The notes: a model not told the origin generated them from the sequence alone. A stretch of DNA of 64,000 nt from Melittangium boletus DSM 14713 (GCF_002305855.1 NZ_CP022163.1:2542292-2606291); one strand, 5' to 3'; positions 19,646-30,989 are shown, counted from the stretch's first letter. A program made the numbers and translations.

Positions 19646-20932
19646 ATGTACGACGCCACGACGACGAAGAACGATGCCTCGCCCCACGCGAAGCTCCATT
19701 CGCAGCGGTTCGAGGGCATCACGCGCACCTATTCGCCGGCGGACGTCGAGAAGCTGCGGGGCTCCATCCGGATCAGCCACACGCTGGCGGAGATGGGCTC
19801 GCGGCGGCTGTGGGAACTGCTGCACACCGAGGAGTACGTGGCCGCGCTCGGCTCGCTGACGGGCAATCAGGCGGTGCAGATGGTGCGCGCGGGCCTCCAG
19901 GCCATCTATCTGTCGGGTTGGCAGGTGGCGGCCGACGCCAACACCGCCGGGCAGATGTACCCGGACCAGAGCCTGTACCCGGTGGACAGCGTGCCCAACG
20001 TGGTGCGGCGCATCAACGCGTCCCTGCGCCGGGCGGATCAGATCGACCACGCCGAGGGCAAGCGCGAGCGCTACTGGTTCGCGCCCATCATCGCGGACGC
20101 GGAAGCCGGCTTCGGCGGTCCGCTCAACGCCTATGAGTTGATGAAGGCGATGATCGAGGCGGGTGCCGCGGGCGTGCACTTCGAGGATCAACTCGCGAGC
20201 GAGAAGAAGTGCGGCCACATGGGGGGCAAGGTGCTGGTGCCCACGAGCCAGTTCATCCGCACCCTCACGGCGGCGCGGCTCGCGGCGGACGTGATGGGGG
20301 TGTCCACGCTGCTGGTGGCGCGCACGGACGCGGACAGCGCCAAGCTGCTCATGAGCGACGCGGACGAGCGCGACCATGCCTTCATCGACCGCAAGGCGGC
20401 GCGATCCTCGGAAGGTTTCTACCAACTGAGGGGCGGCGTGGACTGCGCCATCGCCCGGGGCCTCGCCTACGCGCCCTTCGCGGACCTGGTGTGGTGCGAG
20501 ACGAGCACCCCGGACCTCAAGCAGGCGCGGAAGTTCGCCGAGGGCATCCACGCGAAGTACCCTGGCAAGCTGCTCGCGTACAACTGCTCGCCGTCGTTCA
20601 ACTGGAAGAAGCACCTGGATGACGCGACCATCGCCAGGTTCCAGCGCGAGCTGGGGGCCATGGGCTACAAGTTCCAGTTCGTCACGCTGGCGGGCTTCCA
20701 CGCGCTCAACCACGGCATGTTCGAGCTGGCGCGGCAGTACAAGGAGCGGGGCATGGCGGCCTACTCCGAGCTGCAGCAGAAGGAGTTCACCTCGGAGAAG
20801 GACGGCTACACCGCCACGCGCCACCAGCGCGAGGTGGGCACCGGCTACTTCGACAAGGTCGCCGAGGTCATCTCCGGAGGCACCGCGAGCACGCTCGCCC
20901 TGAACGACTCCACCGAGGCGCACCAGTTCTAA
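19646..20932 (+). CDS. aceA: Isocitrate lyase
   Basis: 428 residues from the ATG at 19646 (GGAG 6 bases upstream); the in-frame TTG at 19622 is less likely. Catalytic KKCGH at 187-191, with [15 protein letters not shown] and [22 protein letters not shown] typical of the family. It cleaves isocitrate to glyoxylate and succinate, the first glyoxylate-shunt step used on acetate and fatty acids. Malate synthase is not adjacent. Its stop codon overlaps the stop of the convergent ATPase gene (20929-20932). Confidence 0.97.
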   Translation: MYDATTTKNDASPHAKLHSQRFEGITRTYSPADVEKLRGSIRISHTLAEMGSRRLWELLHTEEYVAALGSLTGNQAVQMVRAGLQAIYLSGWQVAADANTAGQMYPDQSLYPVDSVPNVVRRINASLRRADQIDHAEGKRERYWFAPIIADAEAGFGGPLNAYELMKAMIEAGAAGVHFEDQLASEKKCGHMGGKVLVPTSQFIRTLTAARLAADVMGVSTLLVARTDADSAKLLMSDADERDHAFIDRKAARSSEGFYQLRGGVDCAIARGLAYAPFADLVWCETSTPDLKQARKFAEGIHAKYPGKLLAYNCSPSFNWKKHLDDATIARFQRELGAMGYKFQFVTLAGFHALNHGMFELARQYKERGMAAYSELQQKEFTSEKDGYTATRHQREVGTGYFDKVAEVISGGTASTLALNDSTEAHQF

Positions 20933-23900
20933 CGGCCCGCCACCCGGAGTCCCCCCGAGGCCGTCCCCCCCGGAGCATCGTTCCGGGCGCTGGCGGCCTC
21001 GGTCCGTGCGGGCACGAGCTCCACCACCCGCGCGCCCTTCTCCTCGAAGAGCTCGCGCAGCCAGGGATGACACGTGAAGGCGATGACCTGGTGGCGCTCG
21101 GACAGGCGAGCCAGGAGCTCCAGGGTGCCGTGAGTGCGCGCCAGGTCGAAGTTGACCAGGATGTCGTCCACGATGAGCGGCAGCGCGCCGCGCGTCTCCC
21201 CGAAGTCCTGGATGACCGCCAACCGGAAGGCCAGGTAGAGCTGTTCCCGGGTGCCGCGGGAGAGCTGTTCGGGACCGCGCTCGCCCTTGAGGCCACTCAC
21301 CCGGAGCTCGCGCGAGCCGCCCGCGGGGAGGAACACGCGCCGGTAGCGGCCGTGCGTGAGCGCCGCGAAGTGCTCCGAGGCCAGCTGGATGACGCGGGGC
21401 TGCTGCTCCTCCTCGAAGCGCCGCCGGGCGCGTGACAGCAGCGCGAGCGCCAGCGTGTCCTTCGTGTAGCGCGTGGCCAGCTCCGCCGCCTCGGCCCGCA
21501 GGCGCTCCTCCTGGATGCGCAGCTCGGCGAGCCTTGCGTCTCCCTCCCACTGCTGGAGCTGGTTCTCGGCGGCGCCCAGCTCCGTGTGCAGTTGTTTCAA
21601 GCGTGCGTCGAGGGCCGGCTCCTGGATGCGCGACTGTCCCAGGCGCTCGCGCAACCGCTCCTCGCCGCCCTCCCCCAGAACGCTCTCACGGACCCGCGCC
21701 TCCGGCAGCCCCGTGGCGGCCTCGACCCGCGAGCCCAGCGCGCCCACCTGCCGCGTCAGCTCCTCGAAGCGCTCGGCCTGCCGGGCCCGGAGCCGGAAGG
21801 ACTCCTCCGAGTCTCCGCCCCCCTGGGTCAGCAGCGCCGCCACGGCCTGGGCCTCGGCCTCGTACAGGCGCAGGAGCCGGGCCTCTTCCGCCCTCAGCTC
21901 CTCCACCCGCGCACGCTGGGTTCGCGCCTCCGCCTCGCGCGCCTTCCGGGCTTCCAGCGCCAGGGCCACGCGGTCGGCCACGGACTCCGCGGGCCCCTCC
22001 CCGAGCCCCACCGCACGGGCTTCGGAGAGCAACCGGGACACCACCGCCGCACAACCCGACTCGTCCTCGGACAGGGCCCGCGCGTCCGCGTTCAGGTCCG
22101 CGAGCCGCCGCCGCAGCTCGGCCGCTTCGCGCCACAACCCCAGCGCGCCCTGCGCGGAAAGGTTCGCGGGGAGGCCCCGCGCGTCGAGCAGCAGGGACAA
22201 GTCCCCCCGGAGCGTGCGCACGAGCATGTCGGCGCGCCGCGACGCCAGCTCCGCCTCCTGCGCTTCCTGCATCACGCCGTCGCGTTCCGCCTCGCGGGCC
22301 GCGCGCTCGTGGACCAGGTGTTCCACGCGCTCGGCCTGCCGCAGCGCCTCGGCCAGCGCCACATCCATTCCGGCGAGCCCCGCCACCGAGTCGTCCCCGG
22401 GCAGGCCCGCCTCGCCCAGGGCCGTCGCCAGCTCCCGCTCCACCGCCGCGCGCCGCCCCATGAGCCCATCCAACGCCGACTGCACCCGGGCGAGTTCGCG
22501 CGCATGCAGACGTTGGCGCGCGGCATGGGCCTCGGCCTCACGCTGATGGCTCCGCACGGCGCTCCGGTGCAGGAGCACCAGCGGCACGACGAGCACGAGC
22601 GCCCCCAACAAGGCGAGCAGGCCCGGCATCAAGCCCGCGGAGAGCGCCATGCCCACGACGCACGCCACGGCCACCAGCACCGCGACCGCCATCAGCGTGG
22701 ACGTGGGCGCGGGCCCTGGAGGCGGCTCGGCCTGTTCCCGCAAGGACTGGAGCCGCTGCTGTGACTCCGTGCGCTGCGTCAGCACCTGCTCGCGCTCCAT
22801 GCGCAGCAACTTGGCCCGGCCCAGCGCCACCTGCCGCTGGCGCACTTCCGCCGCGGAAATCTCCGGAAGCCTCTCGCGCTCCGCCTGGAGCCGGGACAGC
22901 GTGGAGACGATGCGCTCGTGCGCCGCACGGGCCCGCTCGAGCGCGCCATTCGCCTCGCGCTGCTCGCTCTCCGCCCGCGCCAACCGGTTCACGAGGGATT
23001 CCAGCTGACCCCGAGCCGCCGCCCCCAGCTCCAGCGCCAGCAACCCCTCTTCGTCCACCTCCAGGCCGAGTCCATCCAGCGCCCGGGTGACTTCCTCGCG
23101 CCGAGCATCGAGCGCCACGCGGCGTCCCGGCAACGTGCGCAGCAACTCGGCCCTGGCGATGAAGGCCCCGAGCACCGCGCGCAACACCTCCTCCCGCTCG
23201 TGGAGGGCCGAGGCCTCGGACAGACGCTCCACCTCACGCTCCGCCGAGCCCCGCAGCGCCGCCACCCGGGCCAGGGCCCCATGGGCTTCCTTGCGCCGCT
23301 GGAGCAACTCCTCCAACCGGACCACCCCATCCCTCGGAAAGGTGGCCAGCGGGGGCAGGCTCGCGAGCTCCACCTGGAGCCGCGCCAACGTGCCCAAGTC
23401 GCCCAGGGCCTCTTCCAGACGCGACAGCCGCTTGAGCTCGCGGTGCGTCTGCTCGAGCCGGGCGTGCGTCTCCTCCAGCTCGTGGCGCAGGGAACTCAGC
23501 CGCTCCCGCTCCGCGAGGTAGCGCGCGGGCCGGTCCTTCAAGGCGTCGAGCTGCCCGCGAACCTCCTCCAATTGGAGGAGGACATCGTTGAGCCGGGGCT
23601 TGCGGCCTCCCTTCTTGAAGAGCTCCGTCGTGCGCGCCTCCAGGAGCTTCTCCACCTCGGGCAGCCGGCGCGCCCCCCGGAGCCCCGCGGCGAAGAGCGC
23701 CCGGGAGACCCCGTCCTCCTTCGACAGCCGCTCGAAGCTGGATAGCTCGTCCAGGCTGAAGGCGAAGACCTCGTGGAACAGCTCGCGCGAGACGTGCGCC
23801 CGCGCCTCGTCCAGCGCCGAGGCGGACAGTTCCTTCCCCTCGGGACTCACCACCGACAGCGACTTGCTCCGGCGGCCCATGGTCCGGCGCACCACCAGCG

Positions 23901-24129
23901 GCCCGGCGGCGGAACTCACGCACAGCTCACCGCCCCAGGTGCCCGTCTCGGGCTCGTACTGCTTGTCGAAGCCGAACAACATGCCCCGGAGGAACGCGAG
24001 CAACGTGCTCTTGCCCGCCTCGTTCGGCCCGTACAGCAGGTTGAGCCCGGGCCGCAGCTCCAGCGAGTAGTCCGTGAAGTGACCAAAGCCGTGGACGCGC
24101 ACCACGTCGATCCGCAGTCCCCCACTCAT
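20929..24129 (-). CDS. YhaN/SbcC-like AAA ATPase with central membrane hairpin
   Basis: 1066 residues. Walker [10 protein letters not shown] at 34-42 and, near the C-terminus, an ABC-type signature region followed by [13 protein letters not shown] (Walker B), the SMC/Rad50 arrangement, with long coiled coils between. In the middle, two adjacent hydrophobic segments (about residues 505-550, [14 protein letters not shown] and [17 protein letters not shown]) interrupt the coiled coil, as in Bacillus YhaN and unlike SbcC. The ATG overlaps the stop of the upstream nuclease gene (ATGA), so the two are translationally coupled and probably form a membrane-tethered nuclease-ATPase complex for DNA end processing. 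Confidence 0.9.
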   Translation of the reverse strand: MSGGLRIDVVRVHGFGHFTDYSLELRPGLNLLYGPNEAGKSTLLAFLRGMLFGFDKQYEPETGTWGGELCVSSAAGPLVVRRTMGRRSKSLSVVSPEGKELSASALDEARAHVSRELFHEVFAFSLDELSSFERLSKEDGVSRALFAAGLRGARRLPEVEKLLEARTTELFKKGGRKPRLNDVLLQLEEVRGQLDALKDRPARYLAERERLSSLRHELEETHARLEQTHRELKRLSRLEEALGDLGTLARLQVELASLPPLATFPRDGVVRLEELLQRRKEAHGALARVAALRGSAEREVERLSEASALHEREEVLRAVLGAFIARAELLRTLPGRRVALDARREEVTRALDGLGLEVDEEGLLALELGAAARGQLESLVNRLARAESEQREANGALERARAAHERIVSTLSRLQAERERLPEISAAEVRQRQVALGRAKLLRMEREQVLTQRTESQQRLQSLREQAEPPPGPAPTSTLMAVAVLVAVACVVGMALSAGLMPGLLALLGALVLVVPLVLLHRSAVRSHQREAEAHAARQRLHARELARVQSALDGLMGRRAAVERELATALGEAGLPGDDSVAGLAGMDVALAEALRQAERVEHLVHERAAREAERDGVMQEAQEAELASRRADMLVRTLRGDLSLLLDARGLPANLSAQGALGLWREAAELRRRLADLNADARALSEDESGCAAVVSRLLSEARAVGLGEGPAESVADRVALALEARKAREAEARTQRARVEELRAEEARLLRLYEAEAQAVAALLTQGGGDSEESFRLRARQAERFEELTRQVGALGSRVEAATGLPEARVRESVLGEGGEERLRERLGQSRIQEPALDARLKQLHTELGAAENQLQQWEGDARLAELRIQEERLRAEAAELATRYTKDTLALALLSRARRRFEEEQQPRVIQLASEHFAALTHGRYRRVFLPAGGSRELRVSGLKGERGPEQLSRGTREQLYLAFRLAVIQDFGETRGALPLIVDDILVNFDLARTHGTLELLARLSERHQVIAFTCHPWLRELFEEKGARVVELVPARTEAASARNDAPGGTASGGLRVAGR

Positions 24130-25382
24130 GCCACGTCCTCCTCGTGAAGCTCCTCCGCCACCCATGCGCCCGCCTGCTCCACCCACTCCGCCCGGGGCGT
24201 CTCCAGCACGTCCACCCCCAACCGGCGCAACCGCTGGCGCAACGCGCGCAGCTCCGCGTCCTCGTCCCACAGCGAGGCCAGGGCCTCGGGGTTTCCACGC
24301 GACGCCTCGGCCTCGGCGAGCACCGTCGCCGAGAACCCTCCCGCCAGACGCACCGCGTCCAGGTCCAGCTCGGGCCGGCTCGCGTCACGCAGGGACTCCA
24401 GCAGCACGGGCGGATGGCGATGGGCGAGCTGCTCGCGCACCTCCGACTCCAACTGACCGAGCGCCTCCGCAGCGGACAGCTCGCGGTGCAGGGGACCGCG
24501 GCCCGTGAGCGTGAGGCGGACCGCGTGGCCGTCCCATCCCTCCAAGCACTCCGCGTCCACGCGCTCGGAGATGGCGGCCACGAGCGCGTCGAGCGACCCG
24601 ACCCCGGTGAGCGATACCTCCAGCCGGTGCCAGCGCACCCTGTCCACGGGGATGAAGTGGCGCCGCGAGCGGCCGTCCTCGACCTCCACCAGCACGCACC
24701 CGCGCGCTCCGGTCTCGTTGACGTGCCGGCCCTGGGGGTTGCCCGGGTACACGGCCACGGCGCCATTGGGGAGGGGGTACTCGGCGCGGGTGTGCACATG
24801 GCCGAGCGCCCAGTAGTCGAGCCCCCGCGCCGCCAGATCCTCCAGGGAGCAGGGCGCGTAGTTGGCATGACCCTCGGCCCCTCCGAGGTTGGCGTGCAGC
24901 AGGCCCACGGTGAAGTCCGGAGCGGTGCGATGGAAGCGCGCGGACAGGTTCTCGCGCACCTCCACATCGGGGTAGGAGACGCCCTGCACGCGGCACAGCA
25001 GGCGGCCCTCGCGGCGGACCTCCACCTCCTCCCACCCGGCGCCGAACACCTTCACCGACTCGGGCAGGGAGAGCGTCCCCGTGTCCCCGCTGAGCGGATC
25101 ATGGTTGCCATGGACGATGAAGGTCTGGATGCCGGCCGCGTGCAGCCGCTCCAGCTCGCGCCGCAGTGCCAGACGCGCGCGCACCGAGCGATCCTTCAGG
25201 TCGAACAAATCCCCCGCGAGCAGGAGGAAGGCGACGTGCTCGCGCAGACACAGCTCCACGATGCGCGAGAAAGCCCGGAAGGTGGCTTGCTGGAAGGCGT
25301 CCAGCAGGGCCGACTCGACGGGAACACCACGGAAGGGGGTATCCAGGTGCAGATCGGCGGCGTGAACGAACCGGAAGCGCAT
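24126..25382 (-). CDS. YhaO/SbcD-like DNA exonuclease (Mre11 family)
   Basis: 418 residues from the ATG at 25382. Calcineurin-type metal ligands: AADLHLD (Asp10, His12), LLAGDLFD (57-61), HGNHD (91-95) and ALGHVHTR (His195/His197 region). After the phosphoesterase core comes a capping domain. Length and partner point to the YhaO group rather than classical SbcD. It is the first gene of a two-gene operon with the ATPase. The Shine-Dalgarno sequence is weak. Confidence 0.92.
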   Translation of the reverse strand: MRFRFVHAADLHLDTPFRGVPVESALLDAFQQATFRAFSRIVELCLREHVAFLLLAGDLFDLKDRSVRARLALRRELERLHAAGIQTFIVHGNHDPLSGDTGTLSLPESVKVFGAGWEEVEVRREGRLLCRVQGVSYPDVEVRENLSARFHRTAPDFTVGLLHANLGGAEGHANYAPCSLEDLAARGLDYWALGHVHTRAEYPLPNGAVAVYPGNPQGRHVNETGARGCVLVEVEDGRSRRHFIPVDRVRWHRLEVSLTGVGSLDALVAAISERVDAECLEGWDGHAVRLTLTGRGPLHRELSAAEALGQLESEVREQLAHRHPPVLLESLRDASRPELDLDAVRLAGGFSATVLAEAEASRGNPEALASLWDEDAELRALRQRLRRLGVDVLETPRAEWVEQAGAWVAEELHEEDVA

Positions 25383-25714
25383 CGTGGACGCACAGTAGCC
25401 GTCTCTTGGGGTTCGATCCCATCCCCCCACCAGACATCCACCGAAGATAAATTCACCCCCAGTGAATAGCCACTCTCTAAAGAACCCTACGTTGAGGTGG
25501 GAATATGGCATTCGCGGTCGTTCTTGCTCCGCCCAGGGAGCATGTTTTTGGCACTGGGACTACCAGTCCACCTCCATCGTGCCGCGCAGCGAGCAACTCC
25601 CGGCGTGCCCCCATGCGCACCGTCCTCGCATGCTCTGAGAGCAACGAACCAGCCCCATTGACCCGGTCGACTGAACAAAATCCCCTTACCTGCGCGCCCT
25701 CAAAAAAAACACAC
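25383..25714. other. Intergenic region with composition switch
   Basis: A 332-bp divergent region where base composition drops from the very GC-rich norm to the AT-richer style of the CHAT gene. The reading frame of the CHAT gene stays open back to 25505, but residues before the lipoprotein signal look non-coding. TTGGCACTGGGACTACC near 25548 resembles a sigma-54 promoter but lacks the -12 GC. Confidence 0.5.
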
Positions 25715-28501
25715 ATGAACCGGCCATACAACACCTCCATAGCTCTCACTGTCCTATGTACGCTGGGTTGGCTGGCATGTGCCACCACCACGAACGAGCA
25801 ACTGCTGGCCAACCAAGCACTACGAGAAGCACAACAGGCTTTTGACAAGGGACTACGACTCAAAGAGGCAGGGCAATATGCACAAGCAATTCCACTCATC
25901 ACACACGCAACATTCACACTTCAAGAACTCCTCGGAAAAAACCACCTAGAAGTCGGACGAGCCAAGGAGTTGATGGGCAGTATCTATCGGCGACAGGGGG
26001 ACTACATAAGCGCCGAGCGTCTCCTTCTGGAAGCACTCGCGATCCAAGAAAGCGCTCTGGGCAAGTCACACCAAGCTGTCTCGAACCCTCTCATCACACT
26101 CGCAAACCTGTACGCAAACCAGGGAAAACACACAAGAGCTGAATTACTCTACAAACGTGCACTCAAGCTTCGCAAAGAGACTTTCGGCCCAGATCATCCC
26201 CAAGTCGCCAAGGTACTCAACAACCTCGCAAACCTCAAAGAGACACAACAAGATTACGTTCAGGCCCAAGCACACTACGAACAAGCGCGATTGATCCTCG
26301 AAAAAAACCCTGCCGGGAACCATCAGCATGTCGCTGCTTCACTGGCAGGTCTTGCAAAACTCCACATGCGCTATGGCCAACTCGAACGGGCCGAACCTCT
26401 CTACAAACGAGCCCTTGAAACTCAGGAGCGAACACTCGGCTCGAATCACCCTGCTGTTGCCCAAGCGCTCAACGACCTCGCCAAGCTTCACGCCTCACAA
26501 AATCGCCTGGACGAAGCGCTCCCCCTTTTCGAGCGTGCGTTCACTCTTCAAGAAGAGCACTTGCGCCAGGAGATTTTTGGCCTCTCCGAAACAAGACTAG
26601 CGAACGCCCTATCATTTCTCCGCATCGACGACGAGACAATTTACAGACTCACAAAAACACACCCAGGCAACACTCGCCTTCGCCACTTAGCACTAACCAC
26701 GCTCCTCCATCGAAAGGGCCGCGTCGCAGGAGAGTTCGCAGACACCTTTCGCACCCTATATCACAACTATCACAACCAAAAAGAAGAGCAGACCAAAATC
26801 TCCCTTTTACGCGCCCTGCGCGTCCAGATCGCCGAAGCATCACATTCAAGCACAAGTCCGTATATTGAATCCAATGAGGAGTCTACATTCATTCTCCCCT
26901 CCGCCTTCGACAAAAACGAGGACCATAACATCCGTTCCCGATTAATCCATCTGCGCTCAATGGCTCGTCACTATTTGCCCGAATCAGGAGAGGCCTCATC
27001 CAAAGCAGAGTTGCATGATGTTTCAAGGCTTTTGGAAAACGCCGCACAGATCCAAGAACTGGAGGCGCAACTCACAAAAATAAAAAACCAGGCAACACGT
27101 CACAAGTTCTACGAATTCCACTCACGCACAAATGAATTGAAAGTATTCAAGAAACCAGCAGAATCCGACAACGAAACAACCCAGCGACTTATTCAATCCG
27201 CCGACGAATTGGAAGAGAGACTCGTCAGAAATTCGGCGCCATTCCGCGCGAGGCTCAATCACCCATCCCCGTCGAAACTCATGGAGCAAGTGGCCATGAG
27301 AATCCCCCAGAATGGAGTGCTTATCGAGTTCGTCGTGTACGCCGACGGTCCGCTCATTCACAACCCAGGTGTTCCACCTTGGCGACGCACCGCTGACCTG
27401 CGATACCTCGCGCTAATAGTCTTTGCTATTGACCACACCTTAGCGATCGATCTAGGGCCAGCCCCCCCCATCGATCAAGCAGTCCAAGATCTGCACGACA
27501 CAATGGAGCGCGAAGACAGCACCTATCTCGCCGCTGCTCGAACGCTCTATGAGCTCGTTTTCCGCCCACTTGATGAACAGCTTGAAAAGAAAAAACAGCT
27601 ATTCCTCTCGACTGATGGTCAACTAGCGCTGCTTCCCTTCGCCGCACTCCATGATGGCCATCAGTTCCTGGTCGATCGCTTCAACATCACTTATCTCACC
27701 TCGGGCAAGGACATGCTGCCAAGAACGGAGAGAGCCACCCCTGCTCAATCGGTCGTCGTCCTCGCCGACCCCAAGATCAGCACGCTCTGGCCGCCACTCC
27801 CGGGCGCACGAGAAGAAGCCAAGGCTATCCAAGACTTGCTACCACACGCACGATTATTGCTAGGTCGCGCGGCCACCAAAAAAGCGCTATTGAATTTGAC
27901 GACACCAGGGGTGTTGCACATCGCGACCCATGGTTTCTCCAGGAAGTATGCCGGAGAAGCAGCCACCACACGCGCGGCGGTCAACTTCGAACTTGGTGGC
28001 GAAGGGTTTCCCTCGAAGCCTGCGGCCGATCCGCAATTACGATCGGGGCTGATATTGGCGGGCGACTCCAAGCCAGCAACACATCCCGAAACCGTCCATG
28101 CTGACGATTCTTGGGTGACAGCCATGGAACTGGCCAGCCTGAATCTATGGGGAACGCAGTTGGTGGTGTTGTCGGCGTGCGACACCGGACAGGGTGATGT
28201 CAAGCTCGGACAAGGCGTCTACGGACTGCGACGCGCGCTGGTGGTAGCAGGTGCGCAGACGGTGGTAACAAGCTTGTGGAAGGTCAACGACGAGAAGACG
28301 CATCAACTCATGGAACTTTACTACCGTAATCTTCTAGAAGGTCAGGCGCGCGTCGCGGCCCTACACTCGGCAATGCGGACGCTGCGCCAGACTCAACCAC
28401 ATCCTCGCTTCTGGGCACCCTTCATCGCTATTGGTCAGGACACGCCCCTTCAAGGACTGCTCCCACCTGACCAGAATCCAACACCTCGCGAGGAGCATTA
28501 A
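25715..28501 (+). CDS. TPR-CHAT protease lipoprotein of atypical base composition
   Basis: 928 residues from the ATG at 25715, chosen because it begins a lipoprotein signal peptide (ALTVLCTLGWLAC, lipobox GWLAC). About seven TPR/kinesin-light-chain repeats follow (AERLLLEALAIQE, ALNDLAKLHASQNR), then a helical spacer, then a C-terminal CHAT caspase-like domain with His739 in HIATHGF and Cys822 in SACDTGQG. CHAT proteases cut protein partners recognised through repeat domains. The codons are much richer in A/T in third positions than neighbouring genes, suggesting transfer. No target or gasdermin-like gene is adjacent. Confidence 0.93.
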   Translation: MNRPYNTSIALTVLCTLGWLACATTTNEQLLANQALREAQQAFDKGLRLKEAGQYAQAIPLITHATFTLQELLGKNHLEVGRAKELMGSIYRRQGDYISAERLLLEALAIQESALGKSHQAVSNPLITLANLYANQGKHTRAELLYKRALKLRKETFGPDHPQVAKVLNNLANLKETQQDYVQAQAHYEQARLILEKNPAGNHQHVAASLAGLAKLHMRYGQLERAEPLYKRALETQERTLGSNHPAVAQALNDLAKLHASQNRLDEALPLFERAFTLQEEHLRQEIFGLSETRLANALSFLRIDDETIYRLTKTHPGNTRLRHLALTTLLHRKGRVAGEFADTFRTLYHNYHNQKEEQTKISLLRALRVQIAEASHSSTSPYIESNEESTFILPSAFDKNEDHNIRSRLIHLRSMARHYLPESGEASSKAELHDVSRLLENAAQIQELEAQLTKIKNQATRHKFYEFHSRTNELKVFKKPAESDNETTQRLIQSADELEERLVRNSAPFRARLNHPSPSKLMEQVAMRIPQNGVLIEFVVYADGPLIHNPGVPPWRRTADLRYLALIVFAIDHTLAIDLGPAPPIDQAVQDLHDTMEREDSTYLAAARTLYELVFRPLDEQLEKKKQLFLSTDGQLALLPFAALHDGHQFLVDRFNITYLTSGKDMLPRTERATPAQSVVVLADPKISTLWPPLPGAREEAKAIQDLLPHARLLLGRAATKKALLNLTTPGVLHIATHGFSRKYAGEAATTRAAVNFELGGEGFPSKPAADPQLRSGLILAGDSKPATHPETVHADDSWVTAMELASLNLWGTQLVVLSACDTGQGDVKLGQGVYGLRRALVVAGAQTVVTSLWKVNDEKTHQLMELYYRNLLEGQARVAALHSAMRTLRQTQPHPRFWAPFIAIGQDTPLQGLLPPDQNPTPREEH

Positions 28502-28652
28502 GAAGACGCGCGGGAAATATCAGCGTCCGATCAATGCCATGTACCCTGACGTATTCCTGCTTGGTCACTCAAAGCGGAGTACAGGGATGGTCAATGTGCT
28601 CGAGGTGCGATTCCACCACCGACGATCCTGAACGAATGTCGCCCCCATCACC

Positions 28653-28845
28653 TCAATCGAGCGCCGTCGCGTTGAGCAGGTCCCGCAGCCGGATGATCTC
28701 CCGCTGGAGCGAGGTCCGCGCCTCCTCGCTCCGGCCAATCGCCTCGGCCATGGCCTGGGGCACCTTGGCCGCGCGCTCGCGCAACGCGTGTCCCTCGGGC
28801 GTCAGCGTGATGTTGACCACCCGCTGATCCTTTCGCGGAGTCCCC
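28653..28845 (-). pseudogene. MarR-family regulator remnant (C-terminal end only)
   Basis: Reading the minus strand to the TGA at 28653-28655 gives PRKDQRVVNITLTPEG, then HALRERAAKVPQAMAEAIG and REIIRLRDLLNATALD, the wing and last helix of a MarR-type regulator. Upstream of about 28845 the frame gives only low-complexity R/G/W residues, and no start or recognition helix exists before the neighbouring gene's end at 28922. It is therefore a 3' fragment, probably cut by insertion or deletion next to the metalloprotein gene. Confidence 0.7.
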
Positions 28846-28921
28846 CGCCACCCGCGCCGCCATCGCCCAGGCGAACGCGGCGCTCAAGGCGGCGTTTGGC
28901 AAATTCCAACGAGGCCTTGGG

Positions 28922-29839
28922 TCACCTGCCCTGGCGCAGGGCCTCCGCGGTCGCCACGTCCGTGGTTTCGTAGCGCATCTCGTCCTCGGGGACATGGCCT
29001 CCGAAGGCCCTGTACACCGTGAGCACGTCCGGGGTGAAGCGGATGCCCATCATCAAGCCCGAGAATATTTCCGCCACGGTCTCCAGTGGCCGGTCCGAGG
29101 CGTAACTCGAGACGTGAGCGCTCAAGTAGCGCTGGAGCCCTCGGTGAAAATCCCTCAGGTACGCCGCGGACGGGCACATATCGAAGAGACGCCACATCGG
29201 GCGGATCCTGGGCTCCCGCAACTCCTTCTCTCCCTTGCCACTCACGATGGGCAAGACAGCCAGCGCGAAGTAGTGCGAGGGGGCGAGCAATTGGTGAAAG
29301 ACGTGGCCAAACTCGTGGAACACGGCCGTCAGCGTCCTCAACCGAACCTTCTCCGCCTCGCTGCAACGAAGGTACCTGTAGAGATAGTTGGCGATGATGC
29401 CGGTGTTCGTGGGCTGTGTGCCCCAGATGTCGATGCCCAGGAAGACCGAGACCTTGCGCTGCCCCAGCAGCTTGTCCTGGATGACGTAGCCCGCGCTTCC
29501 CCTGGCGGTGTCGACGAGGATCTCGACCGGATAGTCGCGCAGCCCAAGCGACGGGCACTGGTCGAGGCAGCTCATCGCCGTGGCGAGGATGCCCTTGAGC
29601 CGCTGATAATCCCCAGCCGGAACCGACACGTGCCGGATGACGCGATAGCTCAGCGCGCCAGCCGTCAAGGTCTCCGAGGCGGTCCCGCCCTTGAGCATGA
29701 AGGTGCTCGCACGCTCATGCCAGGTGTCCTTGAACTGCTCGACGAAGTTCAGGCCGATCTCCCGCTCCTGCATCCGCTGGATGCTCAGGGTCCTGGCTCC
29801 GGTCGTAGCGGGGCCTACATCAATCTTGATCGAACTCAT
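28922..29839 (-). CDS. Zincin-type HExxH protein, family unknown
   Basis: 305 residues from the ATG at 29839 (GGAGCC upstream). HEFGHVFHQ near residue 190 is a HExxH zinc site, and [13 protein letters not shown] about 80 residues later could give the third ligand Glu. No signal peptide. The N-terminal 60 residues are polar. Layout resembles zincin-like toxins or predatory metallopeptidases, but no family is recognised. It is divergent from the ECF sigma factor (124 bp) and lies next to a broken MarR gene, consistent with arrival as a block. Confidence 0.8.
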   Translation of the reverse strand: MSSIKIDVGPATTGARTLSIQRMQEREIGLNFVEQFKDTWHERASTFMLKGGTASETLTAGALSYRVIRHVSVPAGDYQRLKGILATAMSCLDQCPSLGLRDYPVEILVDTARGSAGYVIQDKLLGQRKVSVFLGIDIWGTQPTNTGIIANYLYRYLRCSEAEKVRLRTLTAVFHEFGHVFHQLLAPSHYFALAVLPIVSGKGEKELREPRIRPMWRLFDMCPSAAYLRDFHRGLQRYLSAHVSSYASDRPLETVAEIFSGLMMGIRFTPDVLTVYRAFGGHVPEDEMRYETTDVATAEALRQGR

Positions 29840-29963
29840 CGCGGTGACGGCTCCTGATCGCGGGGGCGCTTTCTCTACCACGGCGGTCCAACGCGAGGGC
29901 CGCGGGGGGCAGCTCCCCATCGGGAGCACAAGGCGACACGGGAAGCTGATAGGTAGCGGTGCG

Positions 29964-30914
29964 ATGGCCACCGCCCACCACCTCGAGGATCACCGCGCCG
30001 CGCTGACGGGGCACTGCTACCGCATGCTGGGCTCGGTCGCCGAGGCCGACGACGCCGTCCAGGAGACGATGGTGCGGGCGTGGCGCAACCTGGACCGGTT
30101 CGAGGAGCGCTCCTCCCTGCGCACCTGGCTCTACCGCATCGCCACCCGGGTGTGTCTGGACGCGCTGAGCGAGCACTCGCGCCGCATGCGCCCCATGGAG
30201 ACGGGTCCCGTCGGCTCCATCGACGACTCGCTCGCCACCCTGCCCGGCTCTCATTGGATCGAGCCCATTCCGGACGCGCGCGCCCTGCCCTCGGATGCCG
30301 ATCCGTCCGAGCTCGTGATGCTGCGTCAGAGCATCCGGCTCGCGTTCGTGGCCGCGCTCCAGCACCTTCCCCCCCGGCAGCGCGCGACGCTGCTGCTGAC
30401 CGAGGTCCTGGGCTGGTCCGCCGCCGAGGTCGCCGACAGCCTCGACACCTCGGTCGCCGCGGTCAACAGCGCCCTCCAGCGGGCCCGGGCGACGCTCGCC
30501 ACCCATGACCTCACCCAGGCCCGCGCGCCGCTGTCCGACACGCAATCCACGCTGCTCGACCGGTATGTCGAGGCCTTCGAGCACTATGACGTGGACGCAC
30601 TCACCCGGCTGCTCCACCAGGACGCGACCCTCTCGATGCCGCCCCACTCCCTATGGCTGCGCGGGCATGAGCCGATCAGCGCCTGGCTGCTGGGGCGGGG
30701 CTCGGGCTGCCGCGGCTCCCGGTTGGTGCCGACCGCGGCCTGCGGCTCACCCGCGTTCGGGCAATACCGGCCCGGAGGGCCGGGGGGTGGCCACCTGCCG
30801 TGGGCGCTGATCGTGCTCGAATTCTCGGGAGAGCGGATTTCCGCGATGAACTTCTTCCTCGACACCGAGGCGCTCTTCCCGCGCTTCGGCCTTCCGGCGC
30901 GACTCGCGCCCTGA
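29964..30914 (+). CDS. ECF sigma factor, SigX5-like (TIGR02960 type) with SnoaL-like C-terminal domain
   Basis: 316 residues. Region 2 is [20 protein letters not shown] plus [16 protein letters not shown]; region 4 is [24 protein letters not shown] and [16 protein letters not shown]. After residue about 195 a SnoaL-like domain follows ([31 protein letters not shown]), the fusion typical of this ECF group, where the extra domain modulates activity in place of an anti-sigma factor. The start is the ATG at 29964; the longer frame upstream reads through the divergent gene. The VOC gene 75 bp downstream may be co-transcribed. Confidence 0.93.
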   Translation: MATAHHLEDHRAALTGHCYRMLGSVAEADDAVQETMVRAWRNLDRFEERSSLRTWLYRIATRVCLDALSEHSRRMRPMETGPVGSIDDSLATLPGSHWIEPIPDARALPSDADPSELVMLRQSIRLAFVAALQHLPPRQRATLLLTEVLGWSAAEVADSLDTSVAAVNSALQRARATLATHDLTQARAPLSDTQSTLLDRYVEAFEHYDVDALTRLLHQDATLSMPPHSLWLRGHEPISAWLLGRGSGCRGSRLVPTAACGSPAFGQYRPGGPGGGHLPWALIVLEFSGERISAMNFFLDTEALFPRFGLPARLAP

Positions 30915-30989
30915 CGATTTTTTGAGGGGGGACCGATGAGTTCTCCCGTCCAACGGCGTCCATTCGTCCAAACACCCCAGGAGGCACAT

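Noticed and set aside
19616..21550. 644-codon minus-strand frame across isocitrate lyase
   Set aside because: Composition of an antisense shadow and conflict with two well-supported genes.
25545..25565. Possible sigma-54 promoter TTGGCACTGGGACTACC upstream of the CHAT gene
   Set aside because: The -24 part fits, but the -12 position has AC instead of GC.
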